Shown one piece after another: positions 33,561 to 41,060 of a DNA stretch of 64,000 nucleotides. The position numbers and the translations under genes are program-made. Origin of the DNA: Catellatospora sichuanensis (GTDB lineage Bacteria > Actinomycetota > Actinomycetes > Mycobacteriales > Micromonosporaceae); NCBI RefSeq assembly GCF_007483665.1, contig NZ_ML660183.1:62001-126000 (forward strand), read 5' to 3'. Position 1 is the first letter of the stretch; each line of letters begins with the position of its first letter. Under the pieces are notes generated by a model. That model did not search any database, was not told where the DNA came from, and saw only the letters and a list, made by a program, of their open reading frames with translations.

Positions 33561-34775
33561 CTATCGGCGCCGCAGCTCGTGTAGCCGACTTTCGGCTTCA
33601 CGGACAAGCCAGTCATAACTGTGAATCTCTATGCGATGGTCGTAAGCCAGCTGCCGCAACCGCTGGGCATCATAGTCATCCCGGTCACCGTCGCGGCCGA
33701 TAATGACCAGGCCGTTTACCTTGTCGTCGATATCGGGCAGGCCGAGACCGTTGCGCGAAGCCGGGCGGTTGGCGTAGTCGCGGTTCTCGGCAAGCCATCG
33801 CCGCCAGTCGCGGATCTGGCGGATCCCTTCGTCGAGCTGTTCACTGTTTCGGCCCTTCTTGGTGAAGAGCCTTGGAACCACAGGACTCTGCAACTCGACA
33901 ACTGTCCATTGGAAGCCGGAGCTGTCGCGTGCGCCGATGATGAAGTCGCTGCGAAACTGAGAACCGAGCTGCTTTTGCGGCAACACCCAGCGGCCGTGGC
34001 CCCCTCGCAGGTCCTGAACCAGCAGGATCGGATGCTTCTCCAGATGGGCCTGGAGCGGCCTTTCCGAAGTCGCCGCTGACAGAACGGCCCGGAAGTCATC
34101 GATGTCGCTCTGCGAGATCTCTAGCCACCAGACGTGGTTGCCGGGGTGTGGGTCGCCATCGGCGAGGGTTCCGCTAGCCAGCGTGAACACCGATGCCGCG
34201 CCGAGTGTGACGGGACCGGCGTCGCCGGTGTTTGCGGGAGCGTACACCACAGCTGCGCGGCCGGACCGGATAGGAAACGGCTCGCAGTTGCGATCCCACT
34301 CGTCCGCAAGCGCAAAGAGATTAGCATAGGGGAGGTCGAACGGGAGATAGAAGAAACCCGGCTGGGTCGATGCCCAACTGGGGCGGGCCTCGGCTGACAA
34401 GTGCACGCGGATGCGGACGGAGGCGTCGCCGTACTGGGCGACACTGAATGCCAGGTTCGGCTCCGTGAAGTTGAGAAGGAAGTCCGAGTTCCCATGCAGC
34501 AGCAGGCCGAACGCGGACTCGTAGCCCTCGGCAAGCGGCGCAACACGCCGCCGGGCGACTTCGCGCAGCCAGCTTGAGAGGATGGGCGTCTCGTAGGCCA
34601 ACAGGCAAGGGTCAGCAAATCGCCAATGACTACCGTCCGCAGTGCTTACCTCTCCGGTGATGTTGAGCCAATCGGCGTCATATGACGCGGTTGCGGGATC
34701 GGCGAGTGGATATTGGTAGGCCGACGGCCGCAGATCGACCATCGCACCATTTGGTGAGGACAACCGCATCGGCAC
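33561..34775 (-). CDS. Shedu-like (DUF4263) nuclease-domain protein with WapI-like N-terminus
   Basis: A 404-residue protein. Residues about 33-65 (YDADWLNITGEVSTADG and ADPCLLAYETPILSSWL) resemble WapI-type immunity proteins. Residues about 245-400 look like the Shedu SduA (DUF4263) domain: LEKHPILLVQDLRG, FRSDFIIGARDSSG, WTVVELQSPV, FTKKGRNSEQLDEGIRQIRDW and NGLVIIGRDGDR. Shedu proteins are antiphage nucleases of the PD-(D/E)XK fold; here the usual ELK reads ELQ (Glu294, Gln296), which may alter activity. Dispersed repeat b lies just past the stop. The N-terminal half between the two domains is unassigned. Confidence 0.7.
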   Translation of the reverse strand: MPMRLSSPNGAMVDLRPSAYQYPLADPATASYDADWLNITGEVSTADGSHWRFADPCLLAYETPILSSWLREVARRRVAPLAEGYESAFGLLLHGNSDFLLNFTEPNLAFSVAQYGDASVRIRVHLSAEARPSWASTQPGFFYLPFDLPYANLFALADEWDRNCEPFPIRSGRAAVVYAPANTGDAGPVTLGAASVFTLASGTLADGDPHPGNHVWWLEISQSDIDDFRAVLSAATSERPLQAHLEKHPILLVQDLRGGHGRWVLPQKQLGSQFRSDFIIGARDSSGFQWTVVELQSPVVPRLFTKKGRNSEQLDEGIRQIRDWRRWLAENRDYANRPASRNGLGLPDIDDKVNGLVIIGRDGDRDDYDAQRLRQLAYDHRIEIHSYDWLVREAESRLHELRRR

Positions 34776-34911
34776 AGCATGACAGCAGGATGTGCACGAG
34801 CGACGATGTGGGCGGCAAAGGGATGGGCGGCAGCCTCACCACGTGAACCAGCCGAGGGCGGCCCGACAGTGGAACCCCTGAGTCCACCACGGCTGAGGAA
34901 TGGCGCAGCCT

Positions 34912-34937
34912 TGGAGTAGGCGCACTCCACCAGTCAA
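34912..34937 (+). repeat. Possible decayed cargo repeat
   Basis: GTAGGCGCACTCCACCAGTC then AAG resembles copy d (ACAGGCACTTCGCCAGTTCAAG) over the right half only. It sits between the divergent Shedu-like and HEPN-like genes. Confidence 0.35.
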
Positions 34938-34988
34938 GCAGCCGCAAGCCCGCGAAAATCGTTAGTGACGAGGCCGTACGCTCGTCCT

Positions 34989-35834
34989 ATGGCCACACTC
35001 TTCGACCACGCTTTCGCGCGGCTGGACCATGCCGAAGCGCGGCACGAGGAGTTCGGTTCGGCCTGGGCTGCCTACATCAGCCGCCACCCTTGGGGCGCTG
35101 AGCTGCGCGTGGTGTCGGACCAGCTGTTCGAGATCATCGTGCGGTGCCACGAGCCGGCACCCGCTTCCATGTCGCTGGCGTTCAGCGACTGGCTGGCCGC
35201 GCTACGCGCGGCACTGGACAATGGCCTCTACGCCTGGGCCGCAGCCGTGACCGGGCAGGATCCGCCACCGGACGCCGCTAAGCTGCAGTTTCCCATCGCC
35301 ACCACGCCCACGGAGTTCAGGCAGCAGGCCAGGCGGCTTGCGAGCCTGCCTGGCGACATCGTGAGCAACCTGGAGAAGGCGCAGCCCTACCAGTCTCGCT
35401 ACGGTCCAGAAAGCAACCTCCTGTACTGGCTGCACGAGCTGGCCCGGGTCGACCGGCACCGGCGGTTGCACCTGGGCCTCGGCCAGGTAGCCGAGCACCA
35501 TGTCCAGGTCGGGGTGCCTGCTGGTGTCGACGTGAGGTTCGACGAGGACGTCGAGCCGTACGCGCCGATCGATGCAGAGCTGGTCATCGCTCGCTTCACT
35601 ACCAGTGAGGCCGTGGATCCGGCGGACATCGAGTTCAACCCGGCCATCGGCATCGATCCAGAGATCAAGGTGTGGGCACCGTTCCGGCTCGGCGGCCAGC
35701 GGCAGTCGCTCAAGATTCGCATGGGCATGACCCAGCTGTTTGTCCGCAACCATCTGGAGAACATGGCTATGTTCTCGGGCACGATGCCACCTGGCGGCTT
35801 TCGTACGTTCGGCCTGGAGCAGGCGGCGCCGTAG
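34989..35834 (+). CDS. Hypothetical protein, HEPN-like pattern
   Basis: A 281-residue protein from ATG at 34989 (MATLFDHAFARLDHAEARHEEF); ATG at 34965 is also open. The pattern of an N-terminal helical bundle (SDWLAALRAALDNGLYAWAAA), LQFPIATTPTEFR, KAQPYQSRYGPESNLLYWLHEL and RVDRHRRLHLG matches a widespread family of uncharacterised bacterial proteins with a DKHRxLH-type box, sometimes grouped with HEPN-like folds. A nuclease role is not shown. It diverges from the Shedu-like gene. Confidence 0.6.
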   Translation: MATLFDHAFARLDHAEARHEEFGSAWAAYISRHPWGAELRVVSDQLFEIIVRCHEPAPASMSLAFSDWLAALRAALDNGLYAWAAAVTGQDPPPDAAKLQFPIATTPTEFRQQARRLASLPGDIVSNLEKAQPYQSRYGPESNLLYWLHELARVDRHRRLHLGLGQVAEHHVQVGVPAGVDVRFDEDVEPYAPIDAELVIARFTTSEAVDPADIEFNPAIGIDPEIKVWAPFRLGGQRQSLKIRMGMTQLFVRNHLENMAMFSGTMPPGGFRTFGLEQAAP

Positions 35835-35960
35835 GGCGGCGGTGCCGCCCGCCAACGAGGTGTTCCAGGGCGGCCAGAGCGAGGTCCGGGCCGAGGCCGG
35901 GGCCGGGGCCTGGCGGAGCCTAAAAGAGGGCGGGCCGTTCCACGGCGGCGAGGTCGATTC

Positions 35961-36236
35961 CTATCGCCGCTGGCGGCGGGGGACGGTGCGGTTCGCGGCT
36001 GCGGGCTGCGGGCTGCGGGCTGCGGCCGGACTGTGGTACAGCGCGTCGTGGCCCAGTATCTCGATCTTGCGACGGGTATTGGCGGTGTCGGTGCGGCTGC
36101 GGTTGGGATAGTAGGTCTCCCACGCGGCGGCAGGCGGGGTGTTGAGGTAGTCGGCGAACGGACAGCCGTCCAGGTGCGGGCACTTCTCCAGGTGGGTATT
36201 GCAGTTGGCGTACAGCAGTCCGCGTTCACCATCGCG
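35961..36236 (-). pseudogene. Gene remnant with conserved Cys-rich block, no start
   Basis: The minus strand reads RGLLYANCNTHLEKCPHLDG then CPFADYLNTPPAAAWETYYP before a stop at 35961. An in-frame stop lies directly upstream and no start codon is available. The regular Cys spacing and aromatic residues look like selected protein sequence, so this is the end of a lost gene. The family was not identified. The rest of 35835-36455 holds no gene except repeat c. Confidence 0.45.
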
Positions 36237-36354
36237 ATGTGCCTACAGATCCTCGGGTACGGCCTGGCGCTGGCGGTCATCCCCGCGGTGACACGGGTCA
36301 TGGGCGGACGCGCGACTGGCACGTCACGCTGATAGAGTGCGGCACTCGCTGGCG

Positions 36355-36394
36355 GTACGCGACCTGGTTCGCATATAGGTACTCCGCCAGTTAA
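36355..36394 (+). repeat. Dispersed cargo repeat, copy c
   Basis: Contains CTGGTTCGCATATAGGTACT then CCGCCAGTTAA, differing from copy b by one base over the 27-base core. It lies 62 bases past the stop of the leftward gene ending at 36456. Confidence 0.75.
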
Positions 36395-36455
36395 AGATTA
36401 ACTATTGGACCTGATGCAACCACGACGAGGCCAGGGCCCTGTTCGGCGCCGCCGA

Positions 36456-36866
36456 TCAGTCATCACCCAGTTCTGATGGGGCATCGCGGGCACCGAGTGC
36501 CTCCAATAGAAGATCCGTAGCTGACAACGGACCATTCTCGACGCGCTCGAATGAATAGACAAAGGTCGAAGCTTGCTTTGGGTCGATCTCCAGACGATAT
36601 CGGCAGGTCAAGGGCACCTCACCCGACACATCCTGCCGCGTGCTGTGGATGACCTGCGGTGGCCAACCGCTCTCGTCGAGGGCGACCGAGACCCACTCCC
36701 CGATCGGGGGCCGCCGACCAACCCGACTTTGACAATTTGAACACTCATACGGTTTATATCGGACATGAGGCTGCCCGGGGAAGATGCCTCGCCGACGGGA
36801 CGAGGTGGTATCCCCGTGGCTGGGGCGTCCCCCCGCGAGCATACGGCCAGGTTTGAATACAGGCAC
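36456..36866 (-). CDS. Hypothetical protein, probably truncated at the N-terminus
   Basis: A 136-residue open frame whose ATG lies inside repeat d, so the natural start is doubtful. The coding-like part is RRPPIGEWVSVALDESGWPP and onwards (VPLTCRYRLEIDPKQASTFVYSFERV), ending in an acidic tail. It may be the 3' part of a gene cut at repeat d or a frame-shifted gene (the neighbouring frame reads MSVQIVKVGLVGG just before). No family recognised. Confidence 0.4.
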   Translation of the reverse strand: MPVFKPGRMLAGGRPSHGDTTSSRRRGIFPGQPHVRYKPYECSNCQSRVGRRPPIGEWVSVALDESGWPPQVIHSTRQDVSGEVPLTCRYRLEIDPKQASTFVYSFERVENGPLSATDLLLEALGARDAPSELGDD

Positions 36867-36879
36867 TTCGCCAGTTCAA
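36841..36879 (+). repeat. Dispersed cargo repeat, copy d
   Basis: ATACGGCCAGGTTTGAATAC then AGGCACTTCGCCAGTTCAAG, the most diverged of the clear copies. It lies 19 bases past the stop of the IS-interrupted gene (36898). Confidence 0.65.
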
Positions 36880-36897
36880 GTTGATTGGACAATGGGC

Positions 36898-37310
36898 TCA
36901 GTGGCGGCCCAGACCTCGGGCGAGTGCCTCGGCCGCCTTAACCAACCGGAGATACATTCCTTTGGAATCGATGTTGGATGGGTAGGAGCCGGTCTGCCCT
37001 TTCAGCACGTCGAGATTAAGCCCATAGGAATCGGCGAACTTCGTTCCCCGATCGTTTTCGTAGTCGAAGCGGATCACGAAGTCGGTGGGGGTCGGCTCAC
37101 CGTTGATGATGCCTCCGTTCCCGTCTGGGACGCCCACCGAGTAGACGTTGATGAGTTCAGCACCGGGGGCAATCGTGGGAATCGACTTCGAGTAGCGGCG
37201 ATAGAGGAACGGGGTGACCTTCCCGGTCGCTGCGCTGCCCTGAAGATCAGGTATCGGTGGCTCGAACGTGACGCGTACGTTCCTTGCCGCAGTCGGCCCG
37301 ACGTTGCGTA
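36898..37310 (-). pseudogene. 3' part of a membrane-anchored protein gene split by IS30
   Basis: The frame runs out of the IS as RNVGPTAARNVRVTFEPPIP, continues YRRYSKSIPTIAPGAEL and DFVIRFDYENDRGTKFADSYG, and ends ALARGLGRH. With the 5' part at 38762-38957 it rebuilds one reading frame of about 203 codons when the IS and one GTA are removed. The NVGPTPARNV box is common in actinobacterial proteins of unknown function with one N-terminal membrane segment. A GTG at 37137 could start a short product. Confidence 0.75.
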
Positions 37311-38761
37311 GGCGGATTCAACTGGTCGTCGCAACACCTTGATTCTGGAGGTGTTGATGGGTCGCCCGGCGGGGTGGATGAAGGCGTTGACGGGCAGGGC
37401 CGCGATGAAGTCGCCCGGGGCGCCGTCGCATCGGCGGGACGTGGAGCGGGCGTTCTGGCGTGAGATCGCGACGGGGTGCACGAGCGAGGCCGCTGCCGTG
37501 GCGGTGGGTGTGTCTCCGGTCGCCGGAACGCGGTGGTTCCGGGATCGTGGCGGCATGCCGACGTTCATGCGCGCCCGGGTGAAGGGCCGGTATCTGTCGT
37601 TCGAGGAACGTGAGGAGATCGCGCTGCTGAGGGTGCAGGGGCGCGGGGTGCGGGAGATCGCCCGGGCTGTGGGGCGGGATCCGTCGACGGTCTCGCGTGA
37701 GCTGCGCCGCAACGCGGCCACGCGTGCCGGGAGGCTGGACTACCGGGCCAGTGTCGCGCAGTGGAAGGCCGAGCTGGTAGCGCGGCGCCCGAAGGTCGCC
37801 AAGCTCGTCACCAACCAGCGGCTTCGCCAGTACGTGCAGGACAAGCTGTCGGGTGTTGTCCGCGACGCGGACGGTAATCCGGTCGCGGGACCTGACCAGC
37901 CGCGGTGGCAGGGACGGAACAAGCCCCATCGCGGCGACCGGGCCTGGGTCCTGGCCTGGAGTCCGGAGCAGATATCCAGGCACCTGGCGCTCGACTTCCC
38001 CTATGACGCGTCGATGCGCATCAGTCACGAGGCGATCTACCAGGCGCTCTATGTCGAGTCTCGCGGCGCGTTGCCGCGTGAACTGGTCTTGCACCTGCGC
38101 ACCGGCCGTGCGCTGCGGGTGCCGCGCGCGCGATCGAAACGGCAGACGTGGGCCCACGTCACGCCCGGGACCCTGCTCAGCGAACGCCCCGCAGACGTCG
38201 CCGACCGCGCTGTCCCGGGCCACTGGGAAGGCGACCTCATCATCGGGCTGCAGCGCTCCGCGATCGGCACCCTGGTCGAACGCACCACCCGGTTCACGGT
38301 CCTCGTCCACCTGCCCCGCGAGGACGGGTACGGGACGATCGCCCGCACGAAGAACGGACCCGCCCTCGCCGGCTACGGCGCCGCGACGATGACCAACGCC
38401 CTGGTCAAGACGATCGGGGCAATCCCCGGGCAGCTGCGCCGTTCAATCACCTGGGACAGAGGCAAGGAGATGTCCGACCACGTCCGGTTCACCACCGCCA
38501 CCGGCACGGCGGTCTTCTTCGCCGATCCGAAGAGTCCCTGGCAGCGCGGCACGAACGAAAACACCAACGGCCTGCTCCGCCAGTACTTCCCCAAAGGCAC
38601 CGACCTATCCCGCTGGGACGCCGACGACCTCGCCGCGATAGCCCACACCCTCAACACCCGGCCACGCAAGACACTCGGCTGGCGCACCCCCACCGAAGCC
38701 TTCCAAGAACAGCTAAACTCCCTGCAACAACCCGGTGTTGCGTCGACCGGTTGAATCCGCC
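37311..38761 (+). mobile_element. IS30-family insertion sequence
   Basis: A 1451-bp element with 28-bp imperfect terminal inverted repeats beginning GGCGGATTCAAC and ending CGCAACACC (three differences or fewer between ends), and a 3-bp target duplication GTA (37308-37310 and 38762-38764). It carries one intact DDE transposase, so it may still be active. It has split a leftward gene whose frame can be rebuilt exactly by excision. Confidence 0.9.
37357..38754 (+). CDS. IS30 family transposase
   Basis: A 465-residue DDE transposase that cuts and joins the IS ends. The N-terminal HTH region reads YLSFEEREEIALLRVQGRGVREIA and GRDPSTVSRELRRN. The catalytic triad is Asp293 (GHWEGDLIIG), Asp367 (TWDRGKEMSDH) and Glu401 (NENTNGLLRQYFPKG), with RPRKTLGWRTPTEAF at the C-terminus. 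The start was set at MGRPAGW because GGAGG lies 5 bases upstream; a further ATG at 37339 is in frame. The gene appears intact. Confidence 0.93.
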   Translation: MGRPAGWMKALTGRAAMKSPGAPSHRRDVERAFWREIATGCTSEAAAVAVGVSPVAGTRWFRDRGGMPTFMRARVKGRYLSFEEREEIALLRVQGRGVREIARAVGRDPSTVSRELRRNAATRAGRLDYRASVAQWKAELVARRPKVAKLVTNQRLRQYVQDKLSGVVRDADGNPVAGPDQPRWQGRNKPHRGDRAWVLAWSPEQISRHLALDFPYDASMRISHEAIYQALYVESRGALPRELVLHLRTGRALRVPRARSKRQTWAHVTPGTLLSERPADVADRAVPGHWEGDLIIGLQRSAIGTLVERTTRFTVLVHLPREDGYGTIARTKNGPALAGYGAATMTNALVKTIGAIPGQLRRSITWDRGKEMSDHVRFTTATGTAVFFADPKSPWQRGTNENTNGLLRQYFPKGTDLSRWDADDLAAIAHTLNTRPRKTLGWRTPTEAFQEQLNSLQQPGVASTG

Positions 38762-38957
38762 GTATCACCAACTCCGCGATGTTGGTGGAGAGCACCTCTG
38801 GTCTGAGATCAGCGCAAAGCACGGGCCTCGTCCGATCCGCGCTGTCCCTGCGGAGCGCCACCAGCGTGACGATGGCGACGAGGCCCGTGCCGACGGTGGC
38901 AACGGCGGCAACGCCGCTCCAGAACGCCGCGTACTGGTCAGGCGTATAGCTCAGAAT
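38762..38957 (-). pseudogene. 5' part of the gene split by IS30, probable ATT start
   Basis: The frame reads LSYTPDQYAAFWSGVAAVAT, then VGTGLVAIVTLVALRRD (a membrane segment), then PEVLSTNIAELVI, and is joined across the IS to RNVGPTAARNV. An in-frame stop lies 14 codons upstream and no ATG, GTG or TTG precedes the membrane segment. ATT at 38957 has AGAGG 6 bases upstream and is the most likely start. Confidence 0.65.
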
Positions 38958-38988
38958 GTGGCACCTCTCAGGTTGTGGCGCTCGTCAG

Positions 38989-39111
38989 TTAGTACAGGGA
39001 CTGCACGGCGGTGCGGTAGCCGCCGAATTTGGCGGCGATCTCATGCATCCCCGCTGGGGTGTACTGGCTCCTCGTCGGACATAGGACCCCGGCTTGAGTG
39101 GATTGAGCGCA
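38989..39111 (-). repeat. Duplicated 3' end of the adjacent Schlafen-like gene
   Basis: The minus strand repeats the last 40 codons of the gene at 39115: ALNPLKPGSYVRRGASTP, then, after a one-base shift, MHEIAAKFGGYRTAVQSLY and a stop at 38989. It is a separate, diverged copy of the 3' end, probably left by recombination between two related genes. Confidence 0.7.
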
Positions 39112-39114
39112 TGC

Positions 39115-40413
39115 TCAGTACGGGGAGGCGGCTGCATTGTTGCCGCCGAACTTGGCGACGATCTCGTGCATTCTCGCCGGTGGCGTACTGGCCCCTCGCC
39201 GGACATAGAACTCGGGCTTGAGCGGGTTGAGGGCGTACCACCTGCCGCCGGCACGGACTGCAAGCACGAGGACCGTCTTGCCGTCCTGTTCCGCAGGCCG
39301 AAGGTGGTAGGGAGGTTCCGGCTCGATGTTGTCGCGGATCATGTTGCCCACCGCCAGCATCAGGCCGTCGAGATCTGTGGCGTTGACGCCCACGACATTG
39401 CTGTCGTCGTCAACGCCGAAGAGCAGTGTGCCGCCTTCTCCGGAGGCGAACGCGGCGACAGTCTTGAGCACGGTCTTCTTTGAGTCCTTGGCCGAAGGCA
39501 CTTCCTGCTTGAACTCGACATGCTGGCCCTCGCCTCCAGCCAGGAGCAGGCTCAACTCAGCCCCCGGCTGGTGCCAGATCACGGACTCGTCAGACTCGCT
39601 GCTCACCCCGGGGCGGTGAAAGTATCTGTAGTCCAGCCAGTCATCGCCTTGTCGAAGGACCAGGAGCGAGCTTTCGGCCAAGCCGTGGGGCAGCCGCAGG
39701 CGTAGTCGGCCCGTACGTCCGACAGGCCGGATGTCTCTACTGGTCGGTGTGCTCAGCTCGGCGGTGACGCCTTCGCCGGCAGTGCCCTTGACCTCAATGG
39801 TCATCGCGTCCGCGGCGATAGTGACCCGATGCAGCCACGCCCGCCAGTCGAGTCGCGTTACTCGCCAATGTGGCTGGTGGCTGGCCTGATTGCTCGGCGG
39901 CGCACTGTAGAAGAACGAGCAGAATGCCGCCTCATAGCTGACGAACGTTGGACCGTCGCCGACCATTAGTCCGCCTTGACGGGAAAATCCCGAGTTCGAT
40001 CTGCTGATCTCCCACTGAGTTCGCGGCCAGGGCATTCGAGCCGGGTGCCGGTCAGCCTGGCCTGCAAAACGTTGGAAAGTCCCCGTCGTCGATGCGGCTT
40101 CAGCGGTCACCTTGAGGTCGTCGATCTGCTGCGGCTCGGCACGCAGTAGACCAGCCACCATCTCACCAGTCAGGGCGCGTTCGAGGAACAATTCCTCGGC
40201 GTATCGCCACATGCGGCTCTTCGGCTCCGCTGCCTCGGACATGGTCACTTCGCCATGGAGGACCTGCCACGCGTCATCCACCCGGACAAGGGCCAGACGG
40301 ACCTGGACGATGGCGCACGCCTCGATCATGGCGACAAGTTCTGAGGTTTGGACTTGTCCGCTATCCACCCTGTAACCCCAATCACCCGCTCCGACCGCCG
40401 TCACAATACGCAC
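39115..40413 (-). CDS. AlbA_2/Schlafen-domain protein (putative defence or regulator)
   Basis: A 432-residue protein. The C-terminal part (about 293-415) is an AlbA_2 (Schlafen-type) domain: GQHVEFKQEVPSAKDSKKTVLKTV, AAFASGEGGTLLFGVDDD (residues 321-338) and GVNATDLDGLMLAVGNMI. The N-terminal 280 residues are a strand-rich domain without a match (EVKGTAGEGVTAELS, GRLRLRLPHGLAESS). AlbA_2 proteins occur as transcription regulators and in antiphage systems; an RNase activity is known for some Schlafens. Its last 40 codons are duplicated just downstream. Repeat e lies upstream. Confidence 0.75.
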   Translation of the reverse strand: MRIVTAVGAGDWGYRVDSGQVQTSELVAMIEACAIVQVRLALVRVDDAWQVLHGEVTMSEAAEPKSRMWRYAEELFLERALTGEMVAGLLRAEPQQIDDLKVTAEAASTTGTFQRFAGQADRHPARMPWPRTQWEISRSNSGFSRQGGLMVGDGPTFVSYEAAFCSFFYSAPPSNQASHQPHWRVTRLDWRAWLHRVTIAADAMTIEVKGTAGEGVTAELSTPTSRDIRPVGRTGRLRLRLPHGLAESSLLVLRQGDDWLDYRYFHRPGVSSESDESVIWHQPGAELSLLLAGGEGQHVEFKQEVPSAKDSKKTVLKTVAAFASGEGGTLLFGVDDDSNVVGVNATDLDGLMLAVGNMIRDNIEPEPPYHLRPAEQDGKTVLVLAVRAGGRWYALNPLKPEFYVRRGASTPPARMHEIVAKFGGNNAAASPY

Positions 40414-40551
40414 ACGGAGCCTACGACGCGACCACCTTAACGACGTGGCGCGAGCCCTCTCCGCGACCGATAGCCGAGCCCATCGTCATGGCTGATGTCG
40501 GACGAGTTTATGCAGGTCTCGACGATCATGGGCATCGGCGGTCGTACGGGG

Positions 40552-40590
40552 AATATGGCGTGTTAGGTATACAGGAACTCCGTCAGTTAA
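40552..40590 (+). repeat. Dispersed cargo repeat, copy e
   Basis: AATATGGCGTGTTAGGTATA then CAGGAACTCCGTCAGTTAA, followed by GGCTTA. It lies 30 bases past the stop of the leftward gene at 40620 and 139 bases before the Schlafen-like start. GTTAAGGCTTA (40586-40596) also occurs exactly at 26326-26336. Confidence 0.65.
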
Positions 40591-40619
40591 GGCTTATTAT
40601 AATTATCTGTAGGTTTGCA

Positions 40620-40946
40620 TTACGATGTCGGTTTCTCAGAACTTGTCGGTACGGATGTCGGTTCCGACAGAGTTCTGTGAAACCGCTCGGCGTGGCGGCG
40701 GCGGCCTGATCGCAGCTTGAATCGCGCTATTTCAACCCGATCCGGGTCCCGGTCGCCCTTGATCTGCGGGTTCTTGCCGTCGTCGCCGGTTCCGGAGCCG
40801 CCCTTGCCGTCTCCACCGTCGCCGCCGCTGTCACCTCCGCCGCCACCATCGGTGCCGCCGGAGTCGTTCGGTGCATCGCGTCGCGCCGGGCCGCGGCCGG
40901 ACAGGCCGAGCACGGTCAGGAGCATGCGGGAGTTGCGGTGCTTCAC
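40620..40946 (-). CDS. Small Gly/Asp-rich protein with strong ribosome-binding site
   Basis: A 108-residue protein starting at GTG with AAGGAGG 6 bases upstream, one of the best ribosome-binding sites in the window. The N-terminus VKHRNSRMLLTVLGLSGRGP is a short basic-hydrophobic stretch; it is followed by a Gly/Asp/Ser-rich linker (DSGGTDGGGGGDSGG) and a basic C-terminal part. It lacks a known domain. It could be a peptide precursor or a small regulatory or membrane-associated protein; none of this is shown. Confidence 0.5.
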   Translation of the reverse strand: MKHRNSRMLLTVLGLSGRGPARRDAPNDSGGTDGGGGGDSGGDGGDGKGGSGTGDDGKNPQIKGDRDPDRVEIARFKLRSGRRRHAERFHRTLSEPTSVPTSSEKPTS

Positions 40947-41060
40947 GATTTGCCTCCTTGAGACAGCTCGGTGGGACATCCGACCCGGCCCTGCCGGCGG
41001 AAGCGTGATGTGTCGCCTGGGCGACTGACCAGGGTCGAGCAAGGGACATACGGTGCGGCG

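Noticed and set aside
35399-36322. A 307-codon minus-strand frame
   Set aside because: It is Arg/Pro/Thr-rich, overlaps a supported plus-strand gene for half its length and has no protein-like pattern.
36033-36332. Plus-strand frame ending with a hydrophobic stretch (CLQILGYGLALAVIPAV)
   Set aside because: Its first half is antisense to the more convincing Cys-rich remnant; only the last 40 residues look protein-like, which is too little to call a gene.
30161-36394. Reading the dispersed repeats as tRNA 3' ends because of GGTTCG
   Set aside because: No acceptor or T-stem pairing can be drawn around the GGTTCGCAT segment.
30161-40590. Reading the dispersed repeats as true integron attC sites
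   Set aside because: Only some copies fit the GTTRRRY core, the expected paired inverted core was not found, and no integron integrase is present; so only the cassette-like arrangement is claimed.
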